Counted from the first letter of the stretch, positions 36,125-44,522 are shown. The stretch is DNA of 64,000 nt from 54-19 sp038245615 (GCA_038245615.1 JBBRSG010000007.1:11334-75333); one strand, 5' to 3'. Translations and numbers: made by a program. The notes: a model not told the origin generated them from the letters alone.

Positions 36125-36597
36125 TATTTAGGACGCAAGCTGGAAATATCCTGACCGCGCTTTTTTAACAAAACTGCGGCTTCAGCCCGCAGCAATAAAT
36201 AGCGACCATGCTGGTACCTTAAATCGTTTAGTTCCCGAATTTCTTCTTGGGATAAATTGTTTTTGCCTTCGCTTTGTTGCTTGTAATTCAGTTGGTTTAG
36301 TTTTTTAAGGGATTGGGCCGGGATATGACGCCGGGCAACTTTCCACAGAGCTTTGTCGTCAAGCGAGACGATGCCCGCCAATTCATGACGAAGCTCTGGT
36401 GGCAAGTTAGCTTCAGTTATTTGAGCCGCCAATACCGAAGACGGCGGATGCTCGGAAGTGTTTGGACTATCCGCCGCTCCAATATTTTTAGCTCTCGATT
36501 TTAGTTCTTGCTGGATAATTTCTTCCGCCAGAATTAACTCATTAACTGAGAAATCTTTGAGCCTGGATAGCCAGCTTTCTAACTGTAAAGTACTCAT
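36124..36597 (-). CDS. Helical partner protein of the HNH endonuclease
   Basis: 157 residues, predicted almost all helical, rich in Leu, Glu and Gln, with a disordered Ser/Pro linker near 40-55. It precedes the HNH gene with a one-base overlap, so the two are translated in step. I do not recognise a domain. The coupling suggests an inhibitor, specificity factor or stabiliser of the nuclease, but nothing in the sequence decides between them. Confidence 0.6.
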   Translation of the reverse strand: MSTLQLESWLSRLKDFSVNELILAEEIIQQELKSRAKNIGAADSPNTSEHPPSSVLAAQITEANLPPELRHELAGIVSLDDKALWKVARRHIPAQSLKKLNQLNYKQQSEGKNNLSQEEIRELNDLRYQHGRYLLLRAEAAVLLKKRGQDISSLRPK

Positions 36598-36632
36598 AGT
36601 GTTCCTGGCTTGTAAAACTCTCTATGATAAAA

Positions 36633-37958
36633 TCAATTCTTCGAGACGGTGCTGACTCCATCAAGCCGCATATAGGGGAAGCGCAACTGCCCGTAGACCA
36701 GTTCCAGTTCCTGACTGATGCCCGCCAGATTATCCTTGAGCAGTTCATAGACGTTCCCGGCAATCGAGACATCCTTGACCCGGCCCACGATTTCGCCATT
36801 TTCGATTTTGAAGGCGGTATCTACCGGGTTGCTGAACGCTCCCGCCAAAATATTAGTCTGGCCCAACCCTAGCACCGACTCAACCAATAAACCCTCTTTG
36901 ATGTCGCCAATCAGGTCTTTGAGTGGCACATCGCCCGGTGCGAACATCGGATTATGGAACGACGCGCCGGGCTGCCCCAACATCCCGCGCTGTCCGTGTC
37001 CGGTGCTGACGGCTTTAGCCTCGCCCGCCGTCTTGAGATTATGATAAAATCCGGTCAGGACTCCTTTATCAATAAAAGCGACTGGTTTGGTCGGGACACC
37101 CTCGTCGTCCAGACCGGCGCTACCGGGGCGGTTCGCTACAATCGGCTCGTCAATAAAGCTGATGCGCGGATCAAGCAACTGCTCGCCGACTCTGCCAGTC
37201 AGGGGACTGACTCCCAGATGGGCGTTTTTGCCGCTCAAACCCAGCATTAAAGGATAAAACAATAGAATTGCTCCGGCGGGGGTGAAAACTACGGGCAGTT
37301 CACCCTCTTTGGTTTCCAGCGTCACCAATTTTTCGGCCCGTTCCAAAGTGGTCAGAACTTTTTCGGCAAGACGCTCGAAAGCCTCTTCTAGCGAAACCGC
37401 GCTATGAGCATTAAAGGTGAACAGCACATCGTCATTGCGAACCCACTGCGCTCCCACCTGGGCGCTCAACGAACTGCGCTGCTCTTTGTGGCTGACCCCG
37501 AAAGTATTCGCCAGATGCTGAGTATACGTCACCCGCGACAGGCCGACCTCGACGGTTACTTCCTCGCGGCTGGTTTTGTCCTCGATCTTCGCCGCCAGCT
37601 TTTGAGCCATTTCTGCCAGTTCCTGAATGTCCATGCGAGCGGTTTGGGGGTCGTAGCCGTCGAAGGGCGCACCGACGGCGGGGGCGGCAAAGTCAAAGGT
37701 GGCCTCCCCTCCATACTTTACCGAAGTCAGGGTGGAATCCAACAGCTTATCCTTTTCGGTCAGGTCGGTGGTGGCATAAAAACCCAAATTGCCCTCATTG
37801 ATAGCCCGAATGCTGATACCACTGGTTTCCTGCACCTCGCTCGATTTGAGCTTGCCGCCTTTGTACTCCACCGATACCGATTCGGCGCTGACCGCAAAAG
37901 TTTCGGCGCTGGCGACATGGGGCTTGACCAACTCTAAAATTTCGGTTGCACGATCCAT
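36633..37958 (-). CDS. tldE: TldE/PmbA-type subunit of a metalloprotease
   Basis: 441 residues. The non-catalytic half of the TldD-TldE heterodimer, which processes peptides such as microcin B17 and degrades unfolded chains. AGGAG eight bases before the ATG fixes the start. The PmbA pattern is present: GGKLKSSEVQETSGISIRAI and FTPAGAILLFYPLMLGLSGKN, and no HExxxH metal site. It follows tldD by 24 bp in the same operon. Confidence 0.9.
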   Translation of the reverse strand: MDRATEILELVKPHVASAETFAVSAESVSVEYKGGKLKSSEVQETSGISIRAINEGNLGFYATTDLTEKDKLLDSTLTSVKYGGEATFDFAAPAVGAPFDGYDPQTARMDIQELAEMAQKLAAKIEDKTSREEVTVEVGLSRVTYTQHLANTFGVSHKEQRSSLSAQVGAQWVRNDDVLFTFNAHSAVSLEEAFERLAEKVLTTLERAEKLVTLETKEGELPVVFTPAGAILLFYPLMLGLSGKNAHLGVSPLTGRVGEQLLDPRISFIDEPIVANRPGSAGLDDEGVPTKPVAFIDKGVLTGFYHNLKTAGEAKAVSTGHGQRGMLGQPGASFHNPMFAPGDVPLKDLIGDIKEGLLVESVLGLGQTNILAGAFSNPVDTAFKIENGEIVGRVKDVSIAGNVYELLKDNLAGISQELELVYGQLRFPYMRLDGVSTVSKN

Positions 37959-37982
37959 ATTTTTAGCTCCTGATTCTAGCTG

Positions 37983-39371
37983 CTATACCTGGAAAGCACT
38001 GGGCTGTTTGTTGGACGCGCCGCCGACCAGGACATTTTTGATGCGAACATGGGGCGCACCAGTCCCAACTGGCAGACCGCTCTGCCCACCTTTGCCGCAA
38101 CCTCCGGCGCTCCATTCCAGGTCATTGCCCACCGCCTCGATATTTTCCAGAGTGGTAAAGAGATTGCCCTGCAAAATCACGTCTTTGACCATTTCGGCGA
38201 CTTCGCCATTGCGAATCATATAGGCGTACTGGCTACTGAACGAGAAGTTCTCCATGGCGGTCTGCCCGCCGATAGCATCTATCGCGTAAATTCCCAGCTC
38301 GACATCCTTTATCATATCCTCAAAGGCGGTTTCGCCCGGCTTGATGCAGGTATTGGTCATCCGCACCAATGGCGAATTGCGATAACCCAGGGCGCGGGCG
38401 TTGCCAGTGGGCTGTTCGCCCAGGCGGGCGGCGGTTTCGCGGCTGTGCAAGCGGCCCACCAACTCGCCTTCCCTGACCAGATAGGTCTCCTGGGTTGGAG
38501 TACCCTCATCGTCATAGGCCATCGAGCCGCGCAGGTCGGGAATGCTACCGCCATCCGACACGCTCAAGATTTTCGAGCTAAACCGGCGGCCTAGCTTCAT
38601 CATTTCCTGAGCGCGGGGATTTTCGTCAATAAAGTCGGCCTCCGAAAGATGCCCGAAAGCTTCGTGGATAAAGACCCCCGCCAGCTTCGGATTTAGAAGC
38701 ACGGTATAATTTCCGGCCTGAACCGGTTTGGCAGAAAGCATCTCAACGGCGCGTTTGGCAACTGTGATAACTTTCTGCTCCTGGCCTTCGATTTCCTTGA
38801 AATCGTAGTCAAAAATGGCGTTATCAAAGGCGGTCTGGACATTCGCGCCATCGCGAGCCGTCGCCGAAAAGCGCAGGCTGCTATAGGGTCGCTCCTGCTT
38901 GATGTATGCCCCCTCGCTGTTAGCGTAATGCAGGGTCACAAAGGTATCGCCATAGCCCATCGAAGAATCTTGCAGACCGGGTTGGGACAGCAGCACCCCG
39001 TTATAATATTCAGTCAGCTCTTTCTTTCTGGAAAGCTCGACCTTACGGAAATCGTTTTCCAGCTCCACCGTCATCTCGTAGATATGGGGAGCAACCTCGG
39101 CAATTTTGGTATCCCCGGCACTCAGGGCTTTGGCACATTCCAGGGCCAACGACACCTGGCGGTCCAGTTCGTCGAGGCTATTAAAGGTGCTAACCCCCCA
39201 GTTGCCGTTGTGCAGCACCCGCACAATCCCGCCAACATCCCGGCCCGTATTGACCGTTTCGAGGACTTTGCCGCGATAGGCAATCGAGGTACTATCTTTA
39301 GTTTCGACCCGAATTTCGGTATATTGAGCTTTGCTGCGCTTCAAAGCATCGGCAAGGCGTTGTTTTATCAT
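37983..39371 (-). CDS. tldD: TldD-type metalloprotease catalytic subunit
   Basis: 462 residues. The zinc-binding HEAFGH motif (HExxxH) lies near residue 238, followed by SDGGSIPD and DDEGTPTQ, all conserved in TldD. Works with the TldE subunit encoded downstream; the complex is cytosolic and admits unfolded peptides to an inner chamber. The pair is expected to mature a modified peptide or to act as a general peptidase; a candidate NHLP-type peptide exists at 59.9 kb but there is no evidence they are linked. Confidence 0.93.
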   Translation of the reverse strand: MIKQRLADALKRSKAQYTEIRVETKDSTSIAYRGKVLETVNTGRDVGGIVRVLHNGNWGVSTFNSLDELDRQVSLALECAKALSAGDTKIAEVAPHIYEMTVELENDFRKVELSRKKELTEYYNGVLLSQPGLQDSSMGYGDTFVTLHYANSEGAYIKQERPYSSLRFSATARDGANVQTAFDNAIFDYDFKEIEGQEQKVITVAKRAVEMLSAKPVQAGNYTVLLNPKLAGVFIHEAFGHLSEADFIDENPRAQEMMKLGRRFSSKILSVSDGGSIPDLRGSMAYDDEGTPTQETYLVREGELVGRLHSRETAARLGEQPTGNARALGYRNSPLVRMTNTCIKPGETAFEDMIKDVELGIYAIDAIGGQTAMENFSFSSQYAYMIRNGEVAEMVKDVILQGNLFTTLENIEAVGNDLEWSAGGCGKGGQSGLPVGTGAPHVRIKNVLVGGASNKQPSAFQV

Positions 39372-39505
39372 GATTTGTTCCTAACCTTTCCTGTTATTCC
39401 CCAGAAATTTAAGTATAACCGACTATCGAGAAGCGGGACTTTGAAGTAATATTATAGCCTATGGGGTCAATAATTGCTGCTTTTTGCAGACCTGAATTAT
39501 CTTTG

Positions 39506-39514
39506 TGATATACT
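39506..39514 (+). promoter_or_regulatory. Extended -10 promoter for the truncated Fic gene
   Basis: TGATATACT ends six bases before the ATG at 39521, with TTGCAG at 39484-39489 as a possible -35 (19-bp spacer). Transcription would start at or very near the start codon, giving a leaderless message. Confidence 0.5.
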
Positions 39515-39520
39515 CATTTT

Positions 39521-40036
39521 ATGAACCCAAACCGTTTTGAAAAGAGCAGTTCTGGAAAACTAATAAAGATACAAACTGGGAGTTCAGCTTACTGGGCTTT
39601 TATCCCAAACCCTCTCCCGCCTGAACTTAATTTTGATGTGGAATTTGTAAGTGCGATTTCAGATGCTGCCAGCGCCCTGGGTGAGTTAGCCGGATTAGGT
39701 CGCACTATGACTAACCCGCAATTGTTAATCAATCCATTTTTGCAACGTGAGGCGGTATCTTCTTCCCGGATTGAAGGTACTCAGGCTGGGATTGCCGACC
39801 TTTACGTTTACCAGGCTGGTGGACAGATGGTGCTTCCCTTTTTCGATCCTGAATTTAGTAAACATCTTCCAGTAATATCGGCTACTTTAATCCAAAGAAA
39901 ATTTAAGGTAACTTATGCCACTGCCAACAAAGCTATTCAAAGACTGGCGGAAATGGGAATATTGACCGAAACAAACAGTACGAAAAAGCGCAATAAATTT
40001 TATTATGCTGCCGATATTTTCAGAATATTGATATAG
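39521..40036 (+). pseudogene. Fic protein with the catalytic domain deleted
   Basis: 171 residues. Residues 1-100 match the Fic N-terminal domain (NPLPPEL, REAVSSSRIEGTQAGIADLYVYQAGG), which holds the inhibitory SxxxEG helix. It then jumps straight to VISATLIQRKFKVTYATANKAIQRLAEMGILTE, the C-terminal winged helix. The roughly 150-residue Fic core with HxFxxGNGRxGR is missing, and the reading frame is preserved across the join near 39815-39870. The product cannot AMPylate; it could still bind DNA. I call it a degraded gene rather than a new family. Confidence 0.8.
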
Positions 40037-40039
40037 AGA

Positions 40040-40092
40040 AGTATAATAAGCCCTTACGTTATTATACTTTTGGGGCAAAAAGTATAATAACG
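40040..40092. promoter_or_regulatory. Three copies of AGTATAATAA, two as a perfect 15-bp inverted repeat
   Basis: CGTTATTATACTTTT (40057-40071) and AAAAGTATAATAACG (40078-40092) form a perfect inverted repeat with a six-base loop. A third copy, AGTATAATAA, is at 40040-40050. This could be an operator for the winged-helix Fic remnant, or a hairpin at its 3' end. Confidence 0.6.
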
Positions 40093-40117
40093 CAGACTAA
40101 GGTGAGAAAAATTTAAC

Positions 40118-40146
40118 TTGACTCGGCCCTGACATGGCTCTATAAT
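40118..40146 (+). promoter_or_regulatory. Near-consensus sigma-70 promoter
   Basis: TTGACT (40118-40123), 17-bp spacer, TATAAT (40141-40146). It is the best promoter in the window. Predicted start of transcription is about 40153. It faces the SWIM-protein gene, 430 bp away. Confidence 0.85.
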
Positions 40147-40234
40147 CATGGCAGCAAGAAGATTCCTGCCAACGTCTGGAATCAAAAAACAATCTCCCCT
40201 GAACGGGATAGGTGGTTTGCCAGGAGGTGCTGCG

Positions 40235-40396
40235 ATGAAGACCGCACCAGAATTAGCTGGCTCTGCGACAAGCACAGCCTCTCACCATGATATGGTCGAA
40301 CCGGCCTCAACTGCTTCTATTAACAACAAGGCGGTTGCGCGTGGCAGCCTAATGGAAACAAAAATTACTCGGAACGTAAGTCTACGACACAGGTAA
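40235..40396 (+). CDS. Possible 53-residue leader peptide
   Basis: ATG five bases after AGGAGGTG (40222-40229), a perfect Shine-Dalgarno. The product is rich in Ala, Ser and Thr, with a basic end SLRHR. The last sense codons are the 5' arm of the terminator stem, so ribosomes reaching the stop codon would prevent the terminator from forming. No relatives are recognised. It may be an accident of structured RNA; the coupling with the terminator is the reason to list it. Confidence 0.35.
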   Translation: MKTAPELAGSATSTASHHDMVEPASTASINNKAVARGSLMETKITRNVSLRHR

Positions 40397-40425
40397 GCGC
40401 AAGCTATCAGCCCTGTGTCGTTTTT
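40385..40425 (+). terminator. Rho-independent terminator
   Basis: CGACACAGG (40385-40393) pairs with CCTGTGTCG (40412-40420), followed by five T residues. Confidence 0.8.
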
Positions 40426-40583
40426 GATTTCAGGCGGGATAGGTTAGAAGAAGGGTTTCGTTTTATTGATGATATAGGCGGTTTGGCTCGAACCAACGCG
40501 GGTTTATAGTTGAACCGGGGCTATTCTCAGGCGCAAAGCTGCGCTCTGGGCCAGGCCAAAAGCACCGAAGGAGGCTTTATCTT

Positions 40584-40868
40584 ATGAACAGCAGCTTATA
40601 TGGGAAAATCGAAAAGGCGATCCGCTACCAGCAAGAACCGGGGCGCATCCATTTCCAGAATGCCCAGGTCGAGTTTCGAGGTACTCACGACAACTACGTT
40701 GTTTCGCTCAACAACTCCGATTGGCACTGCACCTGCCACACCTTCGCTACCGGCTTTGAAACCTGCTCCCACATCATGGCTCTTCAGCGCCTCCTCCACG
40801 ACATGCTTGATGTCGAGGCCCGCAGCACCCACCCCGAACTAATCGAGCCAGCCCCGGTTAGCAGCTAA
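40584..40868 (+). CDS. Small SWIM zinc-finger protein
   Basis: 94 residues, ATG preceded by AAGGAGG. The SWIM signature CxCx(n)CxH is clear: WHCTCHTFATGFETCSH at about 53-69. Upstream, NNYVVSLNNSDW-type strands form the beta hairpin of the finger. SWIM domains bind DNA or protein; stand-alone small SWIM proteins of this kind occur in Chloroflexota and have no assigned role. It is isolated, with a strong terminator behind it and an unusual long leader in front, which points to careful regulation. Confidence 0.82.
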   Translation: MNSSLYGKIEKAIRYQQEPGRIHFQNAQVEFRGTHDNYVVSLNNSDWHCTCHTFATGFETCSHIMALQRLLHDMLDVEARSTHPELIEPAPVSS

Positions 40869-40898
40869 TCTTTTATACTAAGGCCTTATCTAAAGACT

Positions 40899-40935
40899 AA
40901 GCCGCTTTTCAAATCGTGAAAAGCGGCTTTTCAAT
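40899..40935 (+). terminator. Rho-independent terminator after the SWIM gene
   Basis: AAGCCGCTTTTCA (40899-40911) pairs over 13 bp with TGAAAAGCGGCTT (40917-40929); a short T-rich stretch follows. Confidence 0.88.
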
Positions 40936-41156
40936 TATAGGGGACAGGGGTCGAGGATTTACCCACAATATAGCCAAAGCCGTGATTAGAGAATTCAAAA
41001 CTTAAAGCTCAAAACTAATTCCCCGTCCCCTGACCCCCGACCCCACTCCCTCGTTTGACGCAAGGCGGTCACTTTGTTATGATTTGAACTATATCAACCG
41101 GGCAAATTGAGGCAGCTCGATGCGAAGGAAATAATGTACAGAAAGGAACGGCTTAG

Positions 41157-41735
41157 TTGGATTTAGTGGTAAAGTTGCTGGCGGGGGCAGGTCTGGCGAT
41201 ACCGGCGGGGCTTAACCCATTTATTCCCTTGCTGGTGTTGAGCATCGCCGGGATGGGCGGCAAAATCATCCTCTATAGCCCTTTTGATGTACTGGGAAGC
41301 TGGCCTGTTATTGGGGTACTGGCGGTTTTGGTTGGGGTGGATATTTTCGTGGACAAGCTACCCCAGTTTGAAAAGCTTTATGCCAACGTAAATTATGTGC
41401 TAAGGCCTTTGGCGGGAGCGCTGGCGTTTGCGGCAGTTGTCCCGCCCGACCAGTTTCCAACCGGATTGAGTTTTTTACTAGGGTTGATACTGGCGGGCGT
41501 AACCTTTTGGGTCAAGCTTAATTTGCGGCCTGCTATTCTGACCCGCAGCAAAGCCGGAGTAGTCCTGCAACCCTTGATAAGTGTAGCAGAAGATGGGATA
41601 GCTTCTTTTCTGGCAATTTTCAGCGTGCTACTACCTGTAGTCGGCGGCCCTCTTTCAATCCTGGTACTGCTGAGCATGGTTTGGTGGTGGTCATCGCTGC
41701 GGCGCTCAGTCCCCGCTATCGCCGACCCAAAATAA
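41157..41735 (+). CDS. DUF4126 membrane protein
   Basis: 192 residues. The TTG start follows GAAAGGAA at 41141-41148. Five hydrophobic segments are visible. GLAIPAGLNPFIPLLVLSIAG at the start and DKLPQFEKLYANVNYVLRPLAGAL are characteristic of DUF4126, a family of integral membrane proteins of unknown function. It stands alone between the terminator and a GT4 gene. Confidence 0.8.
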   Translation: MDLVVKLLAGAGLAIPAGLNPFIPLLVLSIAGMGGKIILYSPFDVLGSWPVIGVLAVLVGVDIFVDKLPQFEKLYANVNYVLRPLAGALAFAAVVPPDQFPTGLSFLLGLILAGVTFWVKLNLRPAILTRSKAGVVLQPLISVAEDGIASFLAIFSVLLPVVGGPLSILVLLSMVWWWSSLRRSVPAIADPK

Positions 41736-41746
41736 CCCCGATTATA

Positions 41747-41776
41747 ATTCAAAACTCAAAACTCAAAACTCAAAAT
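41747..41776. repeat. CAAAACT heptamer tandem repeat
   Basis: Four copies of the heptamer ACTCAAA in one orientation lie between the DUF4126 and GT4 genes. The same family is at 5789-5806 and, inverted, at 17105-17138. Confidence 0.8.
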
Positions 41777-41823
41777 TTATCTTGTCCATCCTGTATATCC
41801 CTGTTAAACAAAAAAGAATGACA

Positions 41824-42963
41824 ATGAAAATTGGAATTGATGCCAGCCGTTTGGCAGCGGGGCAGCGCACCGGGACTGAAAACTACGCCCTGCAACTGAT
41901 ACGCGGTCTGGCTCAGACCGCGCAACCCTCGCAACAACTAGAGCTTTATTTCAATCAACCACCCAGACCGGCAGTCTTGCAAGCCCTCGAACTCGATGGG
42001 CAGGCCGAAATAAAAGCGATGCCATTTCCACGCCTGTGGACCCACGCCCGCCTGAGCTACGAACTGCTGCGCCACCCGCCTGACCGCCTGCTGATACCGG
42101 CCCATGTGTTGCCGCTCTATCACCCCCAAAATTCGGTGGTGACAATTCACGACCTGGGCTATCTTTATTTTCCCGACGCGCATACCTCTAACGCCCGCCG
42201 CTACCTTGACCTTTCGACCCGGTGGAGTGCCACTCGCGCCCGCCGGATAATCGCGGTCAGTCAGGCGACTAAATCCGACCTGATGCGCCATTACAGTATC
42301 CCCCAAGCTAAAATCACGGTGATTTATCACGGCTACGACCGTCAGCACTTTCAGCCGGTGACAGACCCGGCTAAACGGCAGTTAGCCCGTGCCCGCTATG
42401 GAGTTGGGGCGGGGCGTTTTTTGCTCTATATTGGCACTATCCAGCCGCGCAAGAATCTGCTACGCTTGCTGGAAGCCTTTGAGCGGTTGGCGGCTGAACC
42501 GGATTTCGCCGACTTGCAGCTAGTCATCGGGGGCAAACCGGGTTGGTTGAGCGAACCTTTTTTCAAAGCGGCGGCCCGGCTACAGGCGGTTTATCCGGGC
42601 CGGTTGCATTTACCGGGCTACCTGGACGAGGCCGATATTCCGGCCCTGTTGAGCGAGGCGACGGCTTTTGTTTTCCCATCCCTCTACGAAGGTTTCGGGA
42701 TGCCGGTGCTGGAAGCTATGGCCTGTGGTTGCCCGGTAGTCTGCTCCAATTCCAGTAGCTTGCCGGAAGTCGCTGGAGATGCCGCCCTGTATCATCATCC
42801 GCTCGATAGCGCGGCCCTTACCAGCCAACTTCGTCGCCTTCTAGCCCAGCCCGAACTAACTGAGGAATTGCGCCGCAAAGGTTTCCTGCAAACCGCCCGC
42901 TTCTCCTGGGAGCGGTGCGTGAACGAAACTTGGGAAGTTTTTAAGATTGGGAACAAGATTTGA
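41824..42963 (+). CDS. Glycosyltransferase family 4
   Basis: About 379 residues from the ATG at 41824 (MKIGIDASRL, the usual GT4 beginning); an ATG six bases earlier is possible. The GT-B domains show ENYALQLIRGL, HDLGYLYFPDAH, IAVSQATKSDL, YIGTIQPRKNLLRLLEAF, and the donor-site motif FPSLYEGFGMPVLEAMACG. It resembles mannosyltransferases of surface polysaccharide synthesis. The stop overlaps the TTG of the DNA methyltransferase gene, so the two share a message. Confidence 0.88.
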   Translation: MKIGIDASRLAAGQRTGTENYALQLIRGLAQTAQPSQQLELYFNQPPRPAVLQALELDGQAEIKAMPFPRLWTHARLSYELLRHPPDRLLIPAHVLPLYHPQNSVVTIHDLGYLYFPDAHTSNARRYLDLSTRWSATRARRIIAVSQATKSDLMRHYSIPQAKITVIYHGYDRQHFQPVTDPAKRQLARARYGVGAGRFLLYIGTIQPRKNLLRLLEAFERLAAEPDFADLQLVIGGKPGWLSEPFFKAAARLQAVYPGRLHLPGYLDEADIPALLSEATAFVFPSLYEGFGMPVLEAMACGCPVVCSNSSSLPEVAGDAALYHHPLDSAALTSQLRRLLAQPELTEELRRKGFLQTARFSWERCVNETWEVFKIGNKI

Positions 42964-43733
42964 GCGAATACGAGATAAAATGCACCGATATACTTGAAGG
43001 GCTGGCGGGCTTGCCGGACGGGTCGGTAGATTTGACTGTGACTTCACCGCCCTATAATATTGGCAAGGAATATGAGGCCGCCCGCCCTTTGGCGGAATAT
43101 CTCGACTGGTGTCAGAAATGGTTGACCGAGATTTATCGGGTTACTAAACCGAATGGCGCATTATGGCTGAACCTGGGCTATCTGGAAGTAGCCGACAAAG
43201 GGCGAGCCGTACCGATTGCCTATTTGTTGTGGGACAAATCGCCTTTTTATCTGTTGCAAGAAATCGTGTGGCATTATGGGGCGGGGGTTGCCAGCAAAAA
43301 AGCTTTTTCGCCCCGCAACGAAAAGTGGCTCTGGTTGGTCAAAGACCCGCAGAATTACACTTTTAACCTGGATGCGGTGCGCGACCCGGATGTAAAATAT
43401 CCCTTGCAAAAGAAAAATGGCAAGCTGAAATGTAATCCGTTAGGCAAAAACCCCGGCGATGTTTGGGCTATCCCCAAAGTCACCTCTGGCACTAACCGGG
43501 CTTCCAAAGAGCGGATGCCCCATCCGGCCCAGTTTCCGATGGCAGTAATCGAGCGAATTATCCGGGCCTGTAGCCAACCGGGAGATTTGGTGTTAGACCC
43601 ATTCGCCGGGTCGGGGTCAACTATCGCCGTGGCCCACCTGGAAGGGCGGCAGGCTCTCGGCCTCGAAATTCGCCCCGATTACGTCCAAATGGCTTTGCAA
43701 CGGATAGAGGCATTAAATTACAAGGGGATATAA
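42960..43733 (+). CDS. Orphan DNA methyltransferase (beta class, N4-cytosine or N6-adenine)
   Basis: 257 residues. The TTG start overlaps the GT4 stop by three bases. Motif IV TSPPYN comes first (28-33) and motif I DPFAGSGST last (near 215), the beta-class order. The target recognition part contains TSGTNRASKERMPHPAQFP. TSPPY favours N4-cytosine but does not prove it. No restriction gene is next to it. The 3' end overlaps the DUF5615 gene on the other strand by 16 bp. Confidence 0.87.
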   Translation: MSEYEIKCTDILEGLAGLPDGSVDLTVTSPPYNIGKEYEAARPLAEYLDWCQKWLTEIYRVTKPNGALWLNLGYLEVADKGRAVPIAYLLWDKSPFYLLQEIVWHYGAGVASKKAFSPRNEKWLWLVKDPQNYTFNLDAVRDPDVKYPLQKKNGKLKCNPLGKNPGDVWAIPKVTSGTNRASKERMPHPAQFPMAVIERIIRACSQPGDLVLDPFAGSGSTIAVAHLEGRQALGLEIRPDYVQMALQRIEALNYKGI

Positions 43734-44077
43734 TTCACTTTATCCAAATATTCTTCGGCTTCGGAAGCTTGCCAAATAATTTCCAGCTCGGCAATCAGTT
43801 CCCCGATACTCATTTCACGAGTGATACTTATAATACCCGGAAAGTGACGACCCGCTGCCAAATGGTCAAGAATATGCGGCGGCATAGATTGGCGGTTGTT
43901 CGTTACCAGGATATAGCCATGCTGCTCAATCCATCGCAAAATATCCGGGTCGGGCGTGCCTTTGGGCAAAGTAGCGTTAGTGCCGATATTGGCAATCTCA
44001 ACCACAGGAATCAGCCGCCTCAAACCTATGGTGATTTTGGCGCTCAGATTTTCATCTAATAAAAAGCGGGGCTTCAT
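43718..44077 (-). CDS. DUF5615 PIN-like toxin component
   Basis: 119 residues. The start, FLLDENLSAKI, and DPDILRWIEQHGYILVTNN are typical of DUF5615, a PIN-like fold expected to act as a nuclease. Acidic residues D8, E9 and those in GTPDPDIL could form the metal site. Its start overlaps the stop of the DUF433 gene by four bases, the usual DUF433-DUF5615 arrangement. Confidence 0.85.
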   Translation of the reverse strand: MKPRFLLDENLSAKITIGLRRLIPVVEIANIGTNATLPKGTPDPDILRWIEQHGYILVTNNRQSMPPHILDHLAAGRHFPGIISITREMSIGELIAELEIIWQASEAEEYLDKVNYIPL

Positions 44078-44451
44078 ATTTGCGCTTCAATAGGTTGAGG
44101 CTCGTTTTGCGAAACTTGAACTAATTTTTTTCGCTCTTGGCGCAGAGCTGCTACCCGCTTTTTTAGAGATAGATGAAATTCGGAAGGGTGTGTTGTATAC
44201 TCTTGATATCTGGTCTCAGCTTCAGCTTTTTTTTGAGCAATATAAGCGTCCATCTTGAGGCGATTAGCTAGATAATATAAAATAGTGGCGTAGGCTTGTT
44301 CCAGGCTCAGGGTAAGAAAATGGGCAGTAGTTATTTCCTCCGGGCTTTCCCCTTCCAGATACATTTTAATCACATCTTCGAGGTAAACTCTAGTCCCTTT
44401 TATTCGTATATCGCCATCTGGCAAAAAATCGAAGTAGCTTTCCAGTTCCAT
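44074..44451 (-). CDS. DUF433 protein, probable antitoxin
   Basis: 125 residues. DGDIRIKGTRVYLEDVIKMYLEGESPEEI is the DUF433 core, a small helical DNA-binding fold. Here it has an additional C-terminal helix with many Lys and Glu residues. Pairs with DUF5615 in many genomes as a type II toxin-antitoxin module and likely represses its own promoter. Confidence 0.83.
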   Translation of the reverse strand: MELESYFDFLPDGDIRIKGTRVYLEDVIKMYLEGESPEEITTAHFLTLSLEQAYATILYYLANRLKMDAYIAQKKAEAETRYQEYTTHPSEFHLSLKKRVAALRQERKKLVQVSQNEPQPIEAQI

Positions 44452-44490
44452 AATTACCTTCTATTCATTGCGGTTACTCTCTTTAATCGA

Positions 44491-44499
44491 ATTATAGCA
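44491..44499 (-). promoter_or_regulatory. Extended -10 promoter of the DUF433-DUF5615 module
   Basis: TGCTATAAT on the minus strand, 40 bp upstream of the DUF433 start. Confidence 0.6.
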
Positions 44500-44522
44500 C
44501 AGCCTTCCTTGAGTTTGTGGTA

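Larger units (their letters stand above)
40153..40425 (+). ncRNA. Candidate structured transcript or attenuator leader upstream of the SWIM gene
   Basis: This 273-nt stretch is bounded by a near-consensus promoter and an intrinsic terminator. It contains several local stems, including GGTGC with GCACC around 40226-40250, GGCT with AGCC around 40259-40280, and ACCAT-GAT-ATGGT around 40286-40300. It holds one 53-codon frame with a strong ribosome-binding site whose stop codon lies in the terminator region. It could be a small RNA, a leader-peptide attenuator or a riboswitch of unknown class. No known family was recognised by eye. Confidence 0.5.
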
